The position numbers and the translations under genes were made by a program. DNA of 64,000 nucleotides, from NCBI GenBank assembly GCA_963775335.1, contig CAVZIJ010000003.1, positions 1,860,001-1,924,000 of the forward strand. Reading direction: 5' to 3'. Below, in pieces: positions 1-7,578 of this stretch. Origin of the DNA: CAVQCX01 sp963775335. Its GTDB lineage: Bacteria > Pseudomonadota > Gammaproteobacteria > Chromatiales > Chromatiaceae. The stretch's first letter is position 1, and the number at the start of each line of letters is the position of its first letter. A model generated the notes under the pieces. That model was not told the origin of the DNA and searched no databases. It worked only from the letters and a program-made list of their open reading frames with translations.

Positions 1-1
1 C

Positions 2-1510
2 GGTCAGCCGAGCGTACTCACGTATCACAACGACAACAGCCGGACCGGCGCAAACCTGGATGAGACCATCCTGACCCCCGCCAACGTAAGCTCGCCCCTG
101 TTCGGGCTCCTCTTCAAACAACCCGTGGACGGATTTGTGTACGCTCAACCCCTCTATGTTCCCGGGGTTTCCATTCCGAACCGCGGGGTCCACAATGTCG
201 TCTACGTTGTTACCGAGCGCGACAGCGTTTACGCGTTCGATGCCGACTCGAATACCGGCGACAATGCCCAACCTTTGTGGCACAGGAGCTTTCGCTCCCT
301 TGGTGCCCACCCCCTACCCGCCTTCGCTACCCGGTGCGACGATCTCGTGCCCGTGTTCGGAATCACGGGCACACCGGTCATCGACGCCACGACCGGGACC
401 ATGTACCTGGTCGCAATCACCATCGAGCGTGGCAAAACCGTCCAGCGTCTTCACGCCCTGGACATCGCGACGGGCAATGACAAACCGGACAGCCCCGTTA
501 CCATCACCGCGTCGGTGCCAGGCACGGGCGGCGGCAGCGACGGTGCGAGCTTAACCTTCCGCCCGCTGCGGCAGAACCAGCGGGCTGCGTTGCTGCTTGA
601 CCAGGGCGTTGTCTACGTCGCATGGGGCGGGCACTGCGACATCCCACCCTACCACGGCTGGATCATAGGCTACGATGCCAGCTCGCTCGCTCAGGTTGGC
701 GTCTTCAACGACACACCCGACGGCCGGGATGGAGGCATTTGGCAGGCTGGCGGGGGGCTCGCCGCCGATGCAGCAGGCAAGATCTATGCGATGACCGGCA
801 ACGGCACGTTCGACGCCTATGCCCAGGGGCGTAATGTCGGGAGCTCATTCATCCAGCTGACCCCGGGAGCCGGCCTGTCGCTGACCGACTATTTCACGCC
901 GTTCGACTACGCCTACCTTGACTTGGAGGATCTCGATGTCGGATCAGGGGGCGTCATGCTCCTCCCTGACCAGGTCGGGCCGGTGCCTCACCTCGCCATC
1001 GGCGCCGGAAAGACGGGAACCATTTACCTCGTCAACCGCGACAACATGGGACACTATCGCCTGACAAACAATGGACAGATCGTCCAGTCGCTCCCCCATG
1101 CGGTGGAACGCATATTCAGCACCCCCGCTTACTGGAATGGGTCGGTCTACTTCCAGGGCGTGGGCGACACGCTCACCGCATTTCAGCTTTCCTCCGGACT
1201 GCTCTCACCGACGCCGACGTCGCGATCGTCCGACATCGCCGGATACCCGGGTGCAACACCGTCAATCTCGGCGAATGGCCAGACCAATGGCATCGTTTGG
1301 ACTATCGAGCTCGACGCGAGCGAGCACGCAATCCTGCATGCGCACGATGCCGCGGACGTTGCCCTTGAGCTCTATAACAGCAGCCAGGCCGGGCACCGCG
1401 ATCGGATCGGGCCAGGCGTTAAATTCTCGGTACCCACGATTGCCAACGGCAACGTTTATGTCGGGGCCAGGCGGCGCCTCGCGGTTTTCGGCCTTCTGGG
1501 CAACGAATAA
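2..1510 (+). CDS. Secreted PQQ-like beta-propeller protein, 5' end outside window
   Basis: The open frame runs in from the left edge without a start codon, so the N-terminus with any signal peptide is missing; a GTG near 125 is unlikely to be the true start because homologous-looking sequence (TYHNDNSRTGANLDET) continues upstream of it. The visible part contains repeated propeller blades of the type VYVVTERDSVYAFDAD, LHALDIATG and GKIYAMTGNGTFDA, typical of PQQ-binding-like/pyrrolo-quinoline repeat proteins. Such proteins are usually exported and act as scaffolds or dehydrogenase-like propellers. No catalytic assignment can be made, and no co-factor residues are identified. It ends at TAA and is followed by about 170 bases without a gene. 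Confidence 0.75.
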   Translation, partial: GQPSVLTYHNDNSRTGANLDETILTPANVSSPLFGLLFKQPVDGFVYAQPLYVPGVSIPNRGVHNVVYVVTERDSVYAFDADSNTGDNAQPLWHRSFRSLGAHPLPAFATRCDDLVPVFGITGTPVIDATTGTMYLVAITIERGKTVQRLHALDIATGNDKPDSPVTITASVPGTGGGSDGASLTFRPLRQNQRAALLLDQGVVYVAWGGHCDIPPYHGWIIGYDASSLAQVGVFNDTPDGRDGGIWQAGGGLAADAAGKIYAMTGNGTFDAYAQGRNVGSSFIQLTPGAGLSLTDYFTPFDYAYLDLEDLDVGSGGVMLLPDQVGPVPHLAIGAGKTGTIYLVNRDNMGHYRLTNNGQIVQSLPHAVERIFSTPAYWNGSVYFQGVGDTLTAFQLSSGLLSPTPTSRSSDIAGYPGATPSISANGQTNGIVWTIELDASEHAILHAHDAADVALELYNSSQAGHRDRIGPGVKFSVPTIANGNVYVGARRRLAVFGLLGNE

Positions 1511-1678
1511 CGGCTGAAGCGCTCAAGCGGCCAAGAGCAGCAACCGATAGTCAATAACGGACAATTTCCCGAAACCCTGTGCTGGCGCACTGGGCCCTGA
1601 TCCATTGGGGTCTTCGCGGTCCCGGGTGGGTCATTTTCGGCATTCCTCGGCAGCGAAGCCATCTCTGTGTCGGCGGCG

Positions 1679-2128
1679 TTAGAAACCTCGTCCGCCGTAG
1701 GTGCGGCGATAGCTGTCCACCGCCTTGAACCGTGCCGGCTCCCTGTCCTTTATGAACTTGAGATTGGGCCGGCGGCGCTCCTCAGCGCGTCGCTCGTGCT
1801 CGCTCGCCACGGGGTAAGGGCGCGAGCGCCGGTCATTACGGGACGAGCGGTTGCGATACTCGCGGACCTCGACCACCCGGCCTCTCAAAGGCGTACGGTT
1901 CACCCGCTGTATGGCGCGAAGCGCAGCCGTTGCCGGCGTCACTTGAACCAGGGCGATGTAGTCGTCGTCGCCGCTGTCCTCATTAACGATCCTAATGATC
2001 TGGCAGCCCCGAATAGTCGGCGCCTCGCGCACCGGCAGAAAAAAACGCCGCTTGACCCCATTTCGCAGAAACGCAACTACGTCCCCAACCGCGGTGCCCG
2101 GAGCGAGTCTGGTCAGAATCATGTTCAT
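1679..2128 (-). CDS. RRM-like RNA-binding protein (hypothetical, 149 aa)
   Basis: The N-terminal 90 residues follow the beta-alpha-beta-beta-alpha-beta order of an RNA recognition motif: MNMILTRLAPGTAVGDVVAF, then GCQIIRIVNEDSGDDDYIAL, then a helix TPATAALRAIQRVN and a final strand RGRVVEVREY. The C-terminal 55 residues are very basic and Arg-rich (RNRSSRNDRRSR and similar), as in bacterial small RRM proteins that bind RNA non-specifically. The start is an ATG with a GGAGG ten bases upstream. It stands alone on the minus strand with no operon partner. The RRM call is from fold pattern only; the aromatic RNP residues are not clearly conserved. Confidence 0.6.
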   Translation of the reverse strand: MNMILTRLAPGTAVGDVVAFLRNGVKRRFFLPVREAPTIRGCQIIRIVNEDSGDDDYIALVQVTPATAALRAIQRVNRTPLRGRVVEVREYRNRSSRNDRRSRPYPVASEHERRAEERRRPNLKFIKDREPARFKAVDSYRRTYGGRGF

Positions 2129-2539
2129 TCGCCATTGTCCTCCATATTTCGGGCTCAGTGTACTGCTTTGGAATTCCTGGAGCTTACGAGGCGTCCAGCG
2201 CCAGCCACTGAAAGCGTCCTAACCCCTTGATGCAACAATAGAGGCGCCTTGCGGCCCACCGCAAATTTACCGGTTGATAAGGGCCAAATAGGTCGAAGCA
2301 CTACACTAACCTGTTCAAGTATAGCTAACCGTAGCAGCAATCCGCCCCGGATTCGGCGGGAGCACCTATTCGACGCTTCTACGGCCCCGGGTGAGGTCGA
2401 GTTGAAAGCCGAGCGCGCGGGCCCGGGGAGGCCCGGGGGCATGGATACGCACCCCGGGCCGGGAGGGATTGTCAGATACTTTGTCCCTGAACGTCTTGAC
2501 ACTATTCTCAAGGACGGCGGCCCTCGGCAAGGCGTAACG
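2129..2539. other. Intergenic region, no gene seen
   Basis: About 410 bases between the RRM-like gene and the toxin-antitoxin pair. It holds a GC-rich self-complementary block around 2417-2465 (GGGCCCGGGG / CCCGGGGGC / CCCCGGGCC) that could fold as a transcript terminator, without a T-run. No convincing short coding sequence or RNA gene was recognised. Confidence 0.5.
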
Positions 2540-2890
2540 TCAACTCGCGGCTTTGCGCGTTTCGCCCATATCTGGGTCTTGCACTTCTTGTTTCCGCTTG
2601 GCCTGCGCGCCTACCACCTCACGCAGGATGCGTTTCTTCTCGCAATCCGCGAACCTAGTCAGGACCTGCCTCATAAGTGGCTGATAGCCGATGTTGTTCA
2701 GCTCAGCGATCAGTTTGAAGTCCTCGATCAATGACTTGTGCAAGCGGATAGAGATTGGGCGCAATTCAAGCGCGTCGTTGATCGCTTGCTCGTCCACATC
2801 TTGGAGGACTTTGACGTAATTGGGATCGGCGCCCAGTTCGAGCCTGTCCCACGCTTCGTCGGTGCCAGGGATCTTTTCCTTCGAAGTCAT
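2540..2890 (-). CDS. Ribbon-helix-helix (CopG/BrnA-like) antitoxin
   Basis: A 116-aa protein whose centre, ISIRLHKSLIEDFKLIAEL followed by NIGYQPLMRQVLTRF, fits a ribbon-helix-helix DNA-binding fold: a short beta strand (PISIRLHKS), a first helix, and a second helix after NIGYQ. The N-terminus, with DEAWDRLELGADPNYVKVL, is typical of CopG-type antitoxins that wrap around their toxin. It lies 25 bases downstream of the small toxin-like gene on the same strand, so toxin first, antitoxin second, probably one mRNA. By analogy with the family it would neutralise the toxin and repress the shared promoter. Pairing is inferred from position. Confidence 0.7.
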   Translation of the reverse strand: MTSKEKIPGTDEAWDRLELGADPNYVKVLQDVDEQAINDALELRPISIRLHKSLIEDFKLIAELNNIGYQPLMRQVLTRFADCEKKRILREVVGAQAKRKQEVQDPDMGETRKAAS

Positions 2891-2915
2891 CGCTCTGTCT
2901 CTCTGTAACGAATGC

Positions 2916-3206
2916 TCATGACAGACCGAAATCGCTATACATTTTCTTTTCTATCGGATTCGGGCCATAAGCTGTCTTTATGATAAGGTCGCCATCTTTT
3001 AGGATGTAGACCACTTTTAACAAACGTCCAAAGTCTGTCTCAGCGATAAACCACCGCGTCGGAGGATCAGTCTTGTGCTGCTCCCGACTGTCAAGAAGAT
3101 CGCACCCGACCCGGTTGGCAAAGCATTGAAGTATCTCCGATTCCGTGACCGGTGGAACCTTACTCGCAAGTTTCTCTCTGATCTTCGACGATAGCTTTAA
3201 GCCCAT
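2916..3206 (-). CDS. Toxin-like protein of a type II toxin-antitoxin module
   Basis: A 96-aa protein (MGLKLSSKIREKLASKVPPV at the N-terminus) with the core TRWFIAETDFGRLLKVVYIL and DLIIKTAYGPN. This small family is sometimes labelled ADP-ribosyl-(dinitrogen reductase) hydrolase in databases, although it is far too short for that enzyme, and is usually found beside CopG-type antitoxins. The reading frame is open to a TTG at 3224, but ATG at 3206 starts at the conserved MGLKL and is preferred; a weak GAGG precedes it. The mode of toxicity is not known from sequence. The following gene is its likely antitoxin. Confidence 0.6.
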   Translation of the reverse strand: MGLKLSSKIREKLASKVPPVTESEILQCFANRVGCDLLDSREQHKTDPPTRWFIAETDFGRLLKVVYILKDGDLIIKTAYGPNPIEKKMYSDFGLS

Positions 3207-3593
3207 GACTGCGCATTGCCTCAATCAAGTGTATATACGATCCCTCAACTAATTCAATCCCCTGTTATAGCTTCAAAGCCGGTTTGAAATGGCGTGTTTT
3301 CCCATATCGGGGTGAGAACTGTATATACAAGGCCACGCGAAGTCAAGCGGTCGATTTTCATTGTGGGAGGGGTGGCGGTCCTCTCAATCCCGCTCGCGGC
3401 CCACCGATAACGACAGACAGCCCGCGGATAACCTTGCATTGCCCCCATTCTCTGGGGCGTCGATCCTTGATAGCCGCGCCTGATCCCGCGCATTCCGGGT
3501 ATCCAAGACAACTTCGCAAAAAGTTGACCACGGGATGGTCCCGACCCCGGGGTGCTGCTGATCCCGACTTGGCCGGCCGCCGCTCACTTCACC

Positions 3594-3622
3594 AAAAAGA
3601 AGCCCCGCGTCCGAGCGGGGCT
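3594..3622 (-). terminator. Rho-independent terminator
   Basis: On the minus strand AGCCCCGC-TCGGAC-GCGGGGCT forms a perfect 8-bp stem with a 6-base loop, followed directly by TCTTTTT. It would stop transcripts coming from the tRNA-Lys side or from an unrecognised RNA between 3625 and 4020. Confidence 0.75.
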
Positions 3623-4021
3623 ATTGGTTCGCCCCTCTCCGTGGGCTTTGCCGTCGCAGCCAACCATGCCGCGCTCTGTTCAGGATAGCTTACCTGCCCG
3701 GCTATGCGAGCCGACACACCATCATGGGCAACGCGCCGACCCATCCCCGAGGCCCTGGAGGCCCCGAGAGCAAGGTGATGGTCGGCGCCCGGCCCTGGCC
3801 AGGACTTCGACCCCGGAGATATCCCCCGGGGGGCCGCAGCCTGTCCGGCCCGCCCTGGACCCTGCGCATGATCCCGACCGCGGGCCCTGGGCACGGCACG
3901 GCACCGACCTGGCCGAGCTGGAGCCCGAGGACGTGGTGGCGAGGTGATCGAGGGCCCCGACCCGGGACCGCTTCGAGCCCGAGTCCCGTGCGCGCTCTGT
4001 GACTTTGCTGTGACCCGACGG

Positions 4022-4042
4022 AAAAGCCGCCTTGCGGCGGCT
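4022..4042 (-). terminator. Rho-independent terminator of tRNA-Lys
   Basis: Minus strand AGCCGCC-GCAA-GGCGGCT, a perfect 7-bp stem with tetraloop, followed by TTTTC. It lies 22 bases downstream of the tRNA 3' end, as expected for a monocistronic tRNA gene. Confidence 0.85.
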
Positions 4043-4063
4043 CTCGTAAGTTGCTGTTTTTAC

Positions 4064-4139
4064 TGGTGCGCCCTGCTGGATTCGAACCAGCGACCACCTG
4101 ATTAAAAGTCAGATGCTCTACCGACTGAGCTAAGGGCGC
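4064..4139 (-). tRNA. tRNA-Lys (anticodon UUU)
   Basis: Complete cloverleaf on the minus strand, 76 nt including an encoded CCA end. The acceptor GCGCCCT pairs with AGGGCGC, the D arm contains TTAGCTCAG and GGTAGAGC, the anticodon loop is CTTTTAA, and the T arm contains GGTTCGAATCC. The anticodon TTT decodes AAA and AAG lysine codons. A terminator follows. No integrase gene or duplicated 3' tRNA end was seen nearby, so there is no evidence that this tRNA is an attachment site. Confidence 0.97.
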
Positions 4140-4368
4140 ATTGTGCGGGCAGACCAAGGTGGCTAGCCCAAATTTCGCATGATACCCCAGTCGCTGCCGA
4201 GGGAAAACCCGCGGCCGCCCGCCTGGTCTCGGGCGGTCAACGTCGTCATTGCGAGCCGCGGCTCGGGAACCCCGTCCGGGCTCTGCTCGCCTGAAACGCA
4301 GCCAATATTCGCCGGCTGGGGGCCCGAGAGAGAGCTTTCGCTCCCGGGGGGCGAAGCGCCGGCCCTGG

Positions 4369-5058
4369 TCAACTGGCCGGCCCGGATCGGTACCGCGTGG
4401 GATCGGGCATGCCGGCTTCGTGAAAGCCCTGGGCGCGCAGGCGGCAGGAGTCACAGCGCCCACAAGCCCGGCCTTCGTCGTCGGCCTGATAGCAGGACAA
4501 GGTCAACCCATAGTCGACTCCCAGCTCGGTCCCGGCCCGGATAATCTGCGCTTTGGTCAAGTGGATCAGGGGCGCGTGGATGCGAAACCGGGCGCCCTCC
4601 ACCCCCGCCTTGGTAGCCAGGCCGGCGAGCCGCTGGAAGGCCTCGATGAACTCGGGCCGGCAGTCGGGATAGCCCGAATAGTCCAAGGCGTTCACCCCGA
4701 TGAAGAGGTCGAGAGCGCCGAGCACCTCGGCCCAACCCAGGGCGAGCGCGAGGAACAGGGTGTTGCGGGCAGGCACATAGGTTGGGGGAATGCCCTCGCC
4801 CGGCTGCTCGGGCACCGCGATGGACGGGTCGGTGAGCGCCGAGCCGCCGATCGCCCCCAGGTCGACGCGCACCATCTTGTGCTCGATCGCTCCCAGGGCA
4901 GCCGCGACCCGACGCGCCGCGCCCAGCTCGGCGGCGTGGCGCTGGCCATAATCCATGCTGAGTGCATAGCAGTCGAAACCCCGGGCCCGGGCCAGGGCCA
5001 GGGCCGTGGCGGAGTCCAGACCGCCGGAGAGAAGCACCACTGCCTTCTTAACCGGCAT
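4369..5058 (-). CDS. queC: 7-cyano-7-deazaguanine synthase QueC
   Basis: QueC converts 7-carboxy-7-deazaguanine to preQ0 with ATP and ammonia in the queuosine tRNA modification pathway. The 229-aa product starts MPVKKAVVLLSGGLDSATAL, with the PP-loop SGGLDS for ATP binding. The C-terminal zinc ligands are present as a cysteine in LTLSCYQ plus CGRCDSC. Length matches the family. The product QueE makes is the substrate, and queE lies just upstream on the same strand. The ATG lies within the terminal repeat of a MITE-like element (5055-5224), which therefore separates queC from queE and supplies its leader. Confidence 0.97.
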   Translation of the reverse strand: MPVKKAVVLLSGGLDSATALALARARGFDCYALSMDYGQRHAAELGAARRVAAALGAIEHKMVRVDLGAIGGSALTDPSIAVPEQPGEGIPPTYVPARNTLFLALALGWAEVLGALDLFIGVNALDYSGYPDCRPEFIEAFQRLAGLATKAGVEGARFRIHAPLIHLTKAQIIRAGTELGVDYGLTLSCYQADDEGRACGRCDSCRLRAQGFHEAGMPDPTRYRSGPAS

Positions 5059-5224
5059 TTCTCACCAGCGTTCGTAGCGAGGCGCCCGAGATGCGCGTGG
5101 ATACAAGGCGCGCGACCGACCGGGTGCGCAGGCGTACTTGACAGTACGTCGAGCACCCGGGCCGAGCGCAACGCCGTAGACGCGAGCAGATCGGGTGCCG
5201 CAGCAGGAGGTTGGTAAGAAATGC
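5055..5224. mobile_element. MITE-like element with terminal inverted repeats
   Basis: A 170-bp non-coding element bounded by GCATTTCTCACCA at the left and TTGGTAAGAAATGC at the right, which are near-perfect inverted repeats (GCATTTCTYACCA). It contains an internal palindrome around GCGTACTTGACAGTACG. A second, internally deleted copy lies at 17506-17579 in the opposite orientation, sharing CCAACCTCCTGCTGC, GATCTG and TCGCGCGCCTTG blocks. It carries no gene and would need a transposase in trans. The left repeat overlaps the queC start codon. Confidence 0.75.
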
Positions 5225-5253
5225 GGGTTAGCCTGCATCAACCGAGTCCTCGG

Positions 5254-5895
5254 TCAGTGTCCGGGCCGATCGCCCCAGAGATACTTGTGCAGCTGCAACT
5301 GAAAGCGCACCGCTAAACGGTCTTCGAGTATCCAGTCGGCGAGCACCCGCGGGTCCTGCCGCCCGTGGCAGGGCGAGAACAGCACCTCGCCACGCTCGGC
5401 GAGGCGATACTTGCGCAGCACCGAGCACGCCCACTCGTAGTCGGCGCGGTCGCAGATGACGAATTTCAGCTGGTCGCGGGAGCTGAGCAAATCCAGGTTC
5501 TCGTAGCGGTTCTTGGACTGCTCCCCCGAGCCCGGGGTCTTAAGGTCCACCACCTTGATCACCCGTGGGTCCACGGGCGAGACGTCCAGCGCCCCGCTGG
5601 TCTCCAACGACACCTCATAGCCCGCGTCGCACAGGGCCGCGAGCAGCACCGGGCAGGCGCGCTGGGCGAGCGGCTCGCCGCCGGTGACACAGACGTGGGA
5701 GACACCGAGCCCCGCAACGCGCTCCAACACCTCAGCCAGCTCCATCCAACTGCCGCCGGTGAAGGCATAGGTGGTGTCGCAATAGCCGCAGCGCAGCGGA
5801 CAGCCGGTAAGGCGCACGAAGGCGGTGGGGATCCCTGCGCTGCGGGACTCTCCCTGAAGGGACAGGAAGATCTCCGTGACGCGAAGCCGGGACAC
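5254..5895 (-). CDS. queE: 7-carboxy-7-deazaguanine synthase QueE
   Basis: Radical SAM enzyme that contracts 6-carboxytetrahydropterin to 7-carboxy-7-deazaguanine, the step before QueC. The 213-aa protein begins MSRLRVTEIFLSLQGE, and the iron-sulfur motif is CPLRCGYCD (C-x3-C-x2-C), followed by the SAM-binding CVTGGEPLAQ and LETSGALDVS. The C-terminus FQLQLHKYLWG is typical of QueE. The start is a GTG 31 bases past the repaired stop of cpoB, so queE probably belongs to the tol-pal transcript. The gene itself is intact. Confidence 0.96.
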   Translation of the reverse strand: MSRLRVTEIFLSLQGESRSAGIPTAFVRLTGCPLRCGYCDTTYAFTGGSWMELAEVLERVAGLGVSHVCVTGGEPLAQRACPVLLAALCDAGYEVSLETSGALDVSPVDPRVIKVVDLKTPGSGEQSKNRYENLDLLSSRDQLKFVICDRADYEWACSVLRKYRLAERGEVLFSPCHGRQDPRVLADWILEDRLAVRFQLQLHKYLWGDRPGH

Positions 5896-5925
5896 GACGG
5901 ACGGGGCCCCCGCGGGGAGAGGCCC

Positions 5926-7024
5926 TCAGTGATGCTCCTGATCCATCACCTGGAGACGCTGTCGCGCCAAACGGGCCGCGGTCGAACGTCGGGTAGCTCT
6001 GCACCACCTGACTGAGCATTCGGCGGGCATCGGCCCACTGCTGGGTCTCGTAGTCGATAAAGCCCTGCTTAAGTAGGGCGTCCGGTACCTTGGGACTCGA
6101 TGGATAGCCCTCAGTCACCTTGCGGAATTCCGCCAACGCGGTCTTGAAATCACGCTGGACGTAGGCGGTCTCGCCGAGCCAGTACTGGGCATTGTCCGCC
6201 CAACGCCCGCGAGGATACTCGGCGAGGAAGGCCCGGAATGCCTTGGCCGATTCATCGTAGCGGCCCGACTTGAGCAGATCGAATGCCGCCTGGTAACGGG
6301 CATCCTCCTGAGCCGGCTCCCCGGTGCCTAAAGACGGAGCGGCGGCCGGACGCTCAGGCGCGGGTAGCGCGGGTACCGAGGAATACCGGGGTGCGGCGCC
6401 TGGAGGCGGAGACGGCTCGTCCGGAACGTTCGATTCGGACTGGTATTCGGGCGACCGGGCCTCGGTAGCCGGGGACTGCTCGGAAGGCTGCTCCTGCTCG
6501 CGGTAGCCCCAGGCGGGCGGCTGATAGCCAGACGAAGGGGTTTGATACCCCGACGAAGGCGGTAGGTAGCCGGCGCCTGGCGCCTCGGAATGCGGAGCGG
6601 ACGGCTGCTCTGTGGGCCCCGCCGGCTGGTACCTGGGTCCGGCAGGCTGCCCCGCCGGAGCGGCCTGCCCAGGCGCAGCCGCCTCGGCAGCGGCCCCACC
6701 CCGGCCGCCGAGCCGCCGATCTAGGTCCATGTACATGTCGCGCTGACCGCTGGTGAGCTGGTCGATATGGTGGGCCTGCAGCTCGAGCTCACCTCGCAAG
6801 CGGCTGATCTCCAGTTGCAGCTCGTTGACCCGCGTCACAAGATCCGCCATCGCGGTGGAGCCCTGTCCCGGCTGGCCTTGACCCTGCTGCGCCTCGACGA
6901 TGCTCTCCAGACGCTCGATCCGCTGCATCAGAGAGAGCTTCTCGGAGGCCGCTGCGTCCAAAGGGGCAACGCAGCAGAGCACCAATGCGACCGTAATCAG
7001 CCGGCGGGAGACCATGGTGGGCAT
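5926..7024 (-). pseudogene. cpoB: Cell division coordinator CpoB (YbgF), single-base frameshift near the 3' end
   Basis: CpoB is the periplasmic TPR protein that links Tol-Pal to peptidoglycan synthesis at the division septum. A signal peptide (VSRRLITVALVLCCVAPLDA) is followed by a trimerising coiled coil (about residues 30-110), a long Pro/Tyr/Gly linker (about 120-235) and TPR repeats with RYQAAFDLLKSGRYDESAKA and YWLGETAYVQRDFKTAL. After VVQSYPT the frame runs on into nonsense, but the next frame reads STAARLARQRLQVMDQEHH and stops at 5926, the expected end. One extra base at about 5985-5986 explains this. The start ATG overlaps the pal stop as TGATG. Either a sequencing error or a real truncating mutation of the last 20 residues. 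Confidence 0.85.
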
Positions 7025-7560
7025 CAGTAAGCGAATTCGACGCGGCGGTTACGCGACCAGGCACTCTCGTTGGAGCCCAGTACCGCAGGACGCTCTTCGC
7101 CGTAGCTAATGGTCGTGATCTGGTCCGCCCTGGCCCCGCGGGCCACCATCATCTCCTTGACCGCCTTGGCACGGCGCTCCCCGAGGGCGATGTTGTACTC
7201 GCGCGACCCGCGCTCGTCGGTATGCCCTTCGAGGGTCACCCTGACCTGGGGATTGGAAGCCAGGTACTCGGCGTGGGCAAAGACCACATCGCGATACTCG
7301 GGCCTGATGGTCGACTGATCGAAATCGAAGTAGATGGTGCGGGTCGACAGCAGGCTGTTGGGATTGTCCAACGGGTTGCCGTTCCAGGCACCGCCGGAAC
7401 GGGCACCCGCGGTCGATGCGCCGGCGCCGGCCCCGGCCGCTCCACTACCCTCGACGACCGGCGCACCACTGCCGCTCTTGGACTTCGAAAAATGGCTGCA
7501 GCCGCCCAACAGCAATCCGAGCAGCAACAGCGGAATCAGCTTAAGCACAACCTTACTCAT
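7024..7560 (-). CDS. pal: Peptidoglycan-associated lipoprotein Pal
   Basis: Outer membrane lipoprotein that anchors the envelope to peptidoglycan and works with TolB. The lipobox is LGGC at residues 18-21 after a short hydrophobic signal. A Gly/Ala/Ser-rich spacer leads to the OmpA-C domain with the peptidoglycan-binding stretch TLEGHTDERGSREYNIALGE and ERRAKAVKEMM. The length of 178 aa is usual. It overlaps cpoB by one base and lies about 300 nt-scale tightly after tolB (18-bp gap), so it is part of the tol operon. Confidence 0.97.
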   Translation of the reverse strand: MSKVVLKLIPLLLLGLLLGGCSHFSKSKSGSGAPVVEGSGAAGAGAGASTAGARSGGAWNGNPLDNPNSLLSTRTIYFDFDQSTIRPEYRDVVFAHAEYLASNPQVRVTLEGHTDERGSREYNIALGERRAKAVKEMMVARGARADQITTISYGEERPAVLGSNESAWSRNRRVEFAY

Positions 7561-7578
7561 TGGAATGAGCCTCCTGGG

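Larger units (their letters stand above)
3207..4063. other. Gene-poor stretch between toxin gene and tRNA-Lys
   Basis: About 850 bases with no convincing protein gene. Several frames stay open because of GC bias, but their translations are Pro/Arg/Gly-rich and lack a ribosome site. Two minus-strand terminators lie inside it (separate entries). A segment near 3900-3950 reads GTDLAELEPEDVVAR then stop on the plus strand, which could be a decayed coding tail, but nothing upstream supports it. Confidence 0.45.

Noticed and set aside
3254..3511. Possible 85-codon gene on the minus strand downstream of the tRNA terminators
   Set aside because: No ribosome site, no family features, Arg/Thr/Pro-rich composition.
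4064..4139. tRNA-Lys as integration site of a genomic island containing the TA pair
   Set aside because: No integrase gene and no duplicated tRNA end were found within the neighbouring DNA.
5732..5925. CpoB C-terminal extension of about 65 residues overlapping queE
   Set aside because: The extension is nonsense produced by a frameshift; the expected CpoB end is in the adjacent frame and stops before queE.
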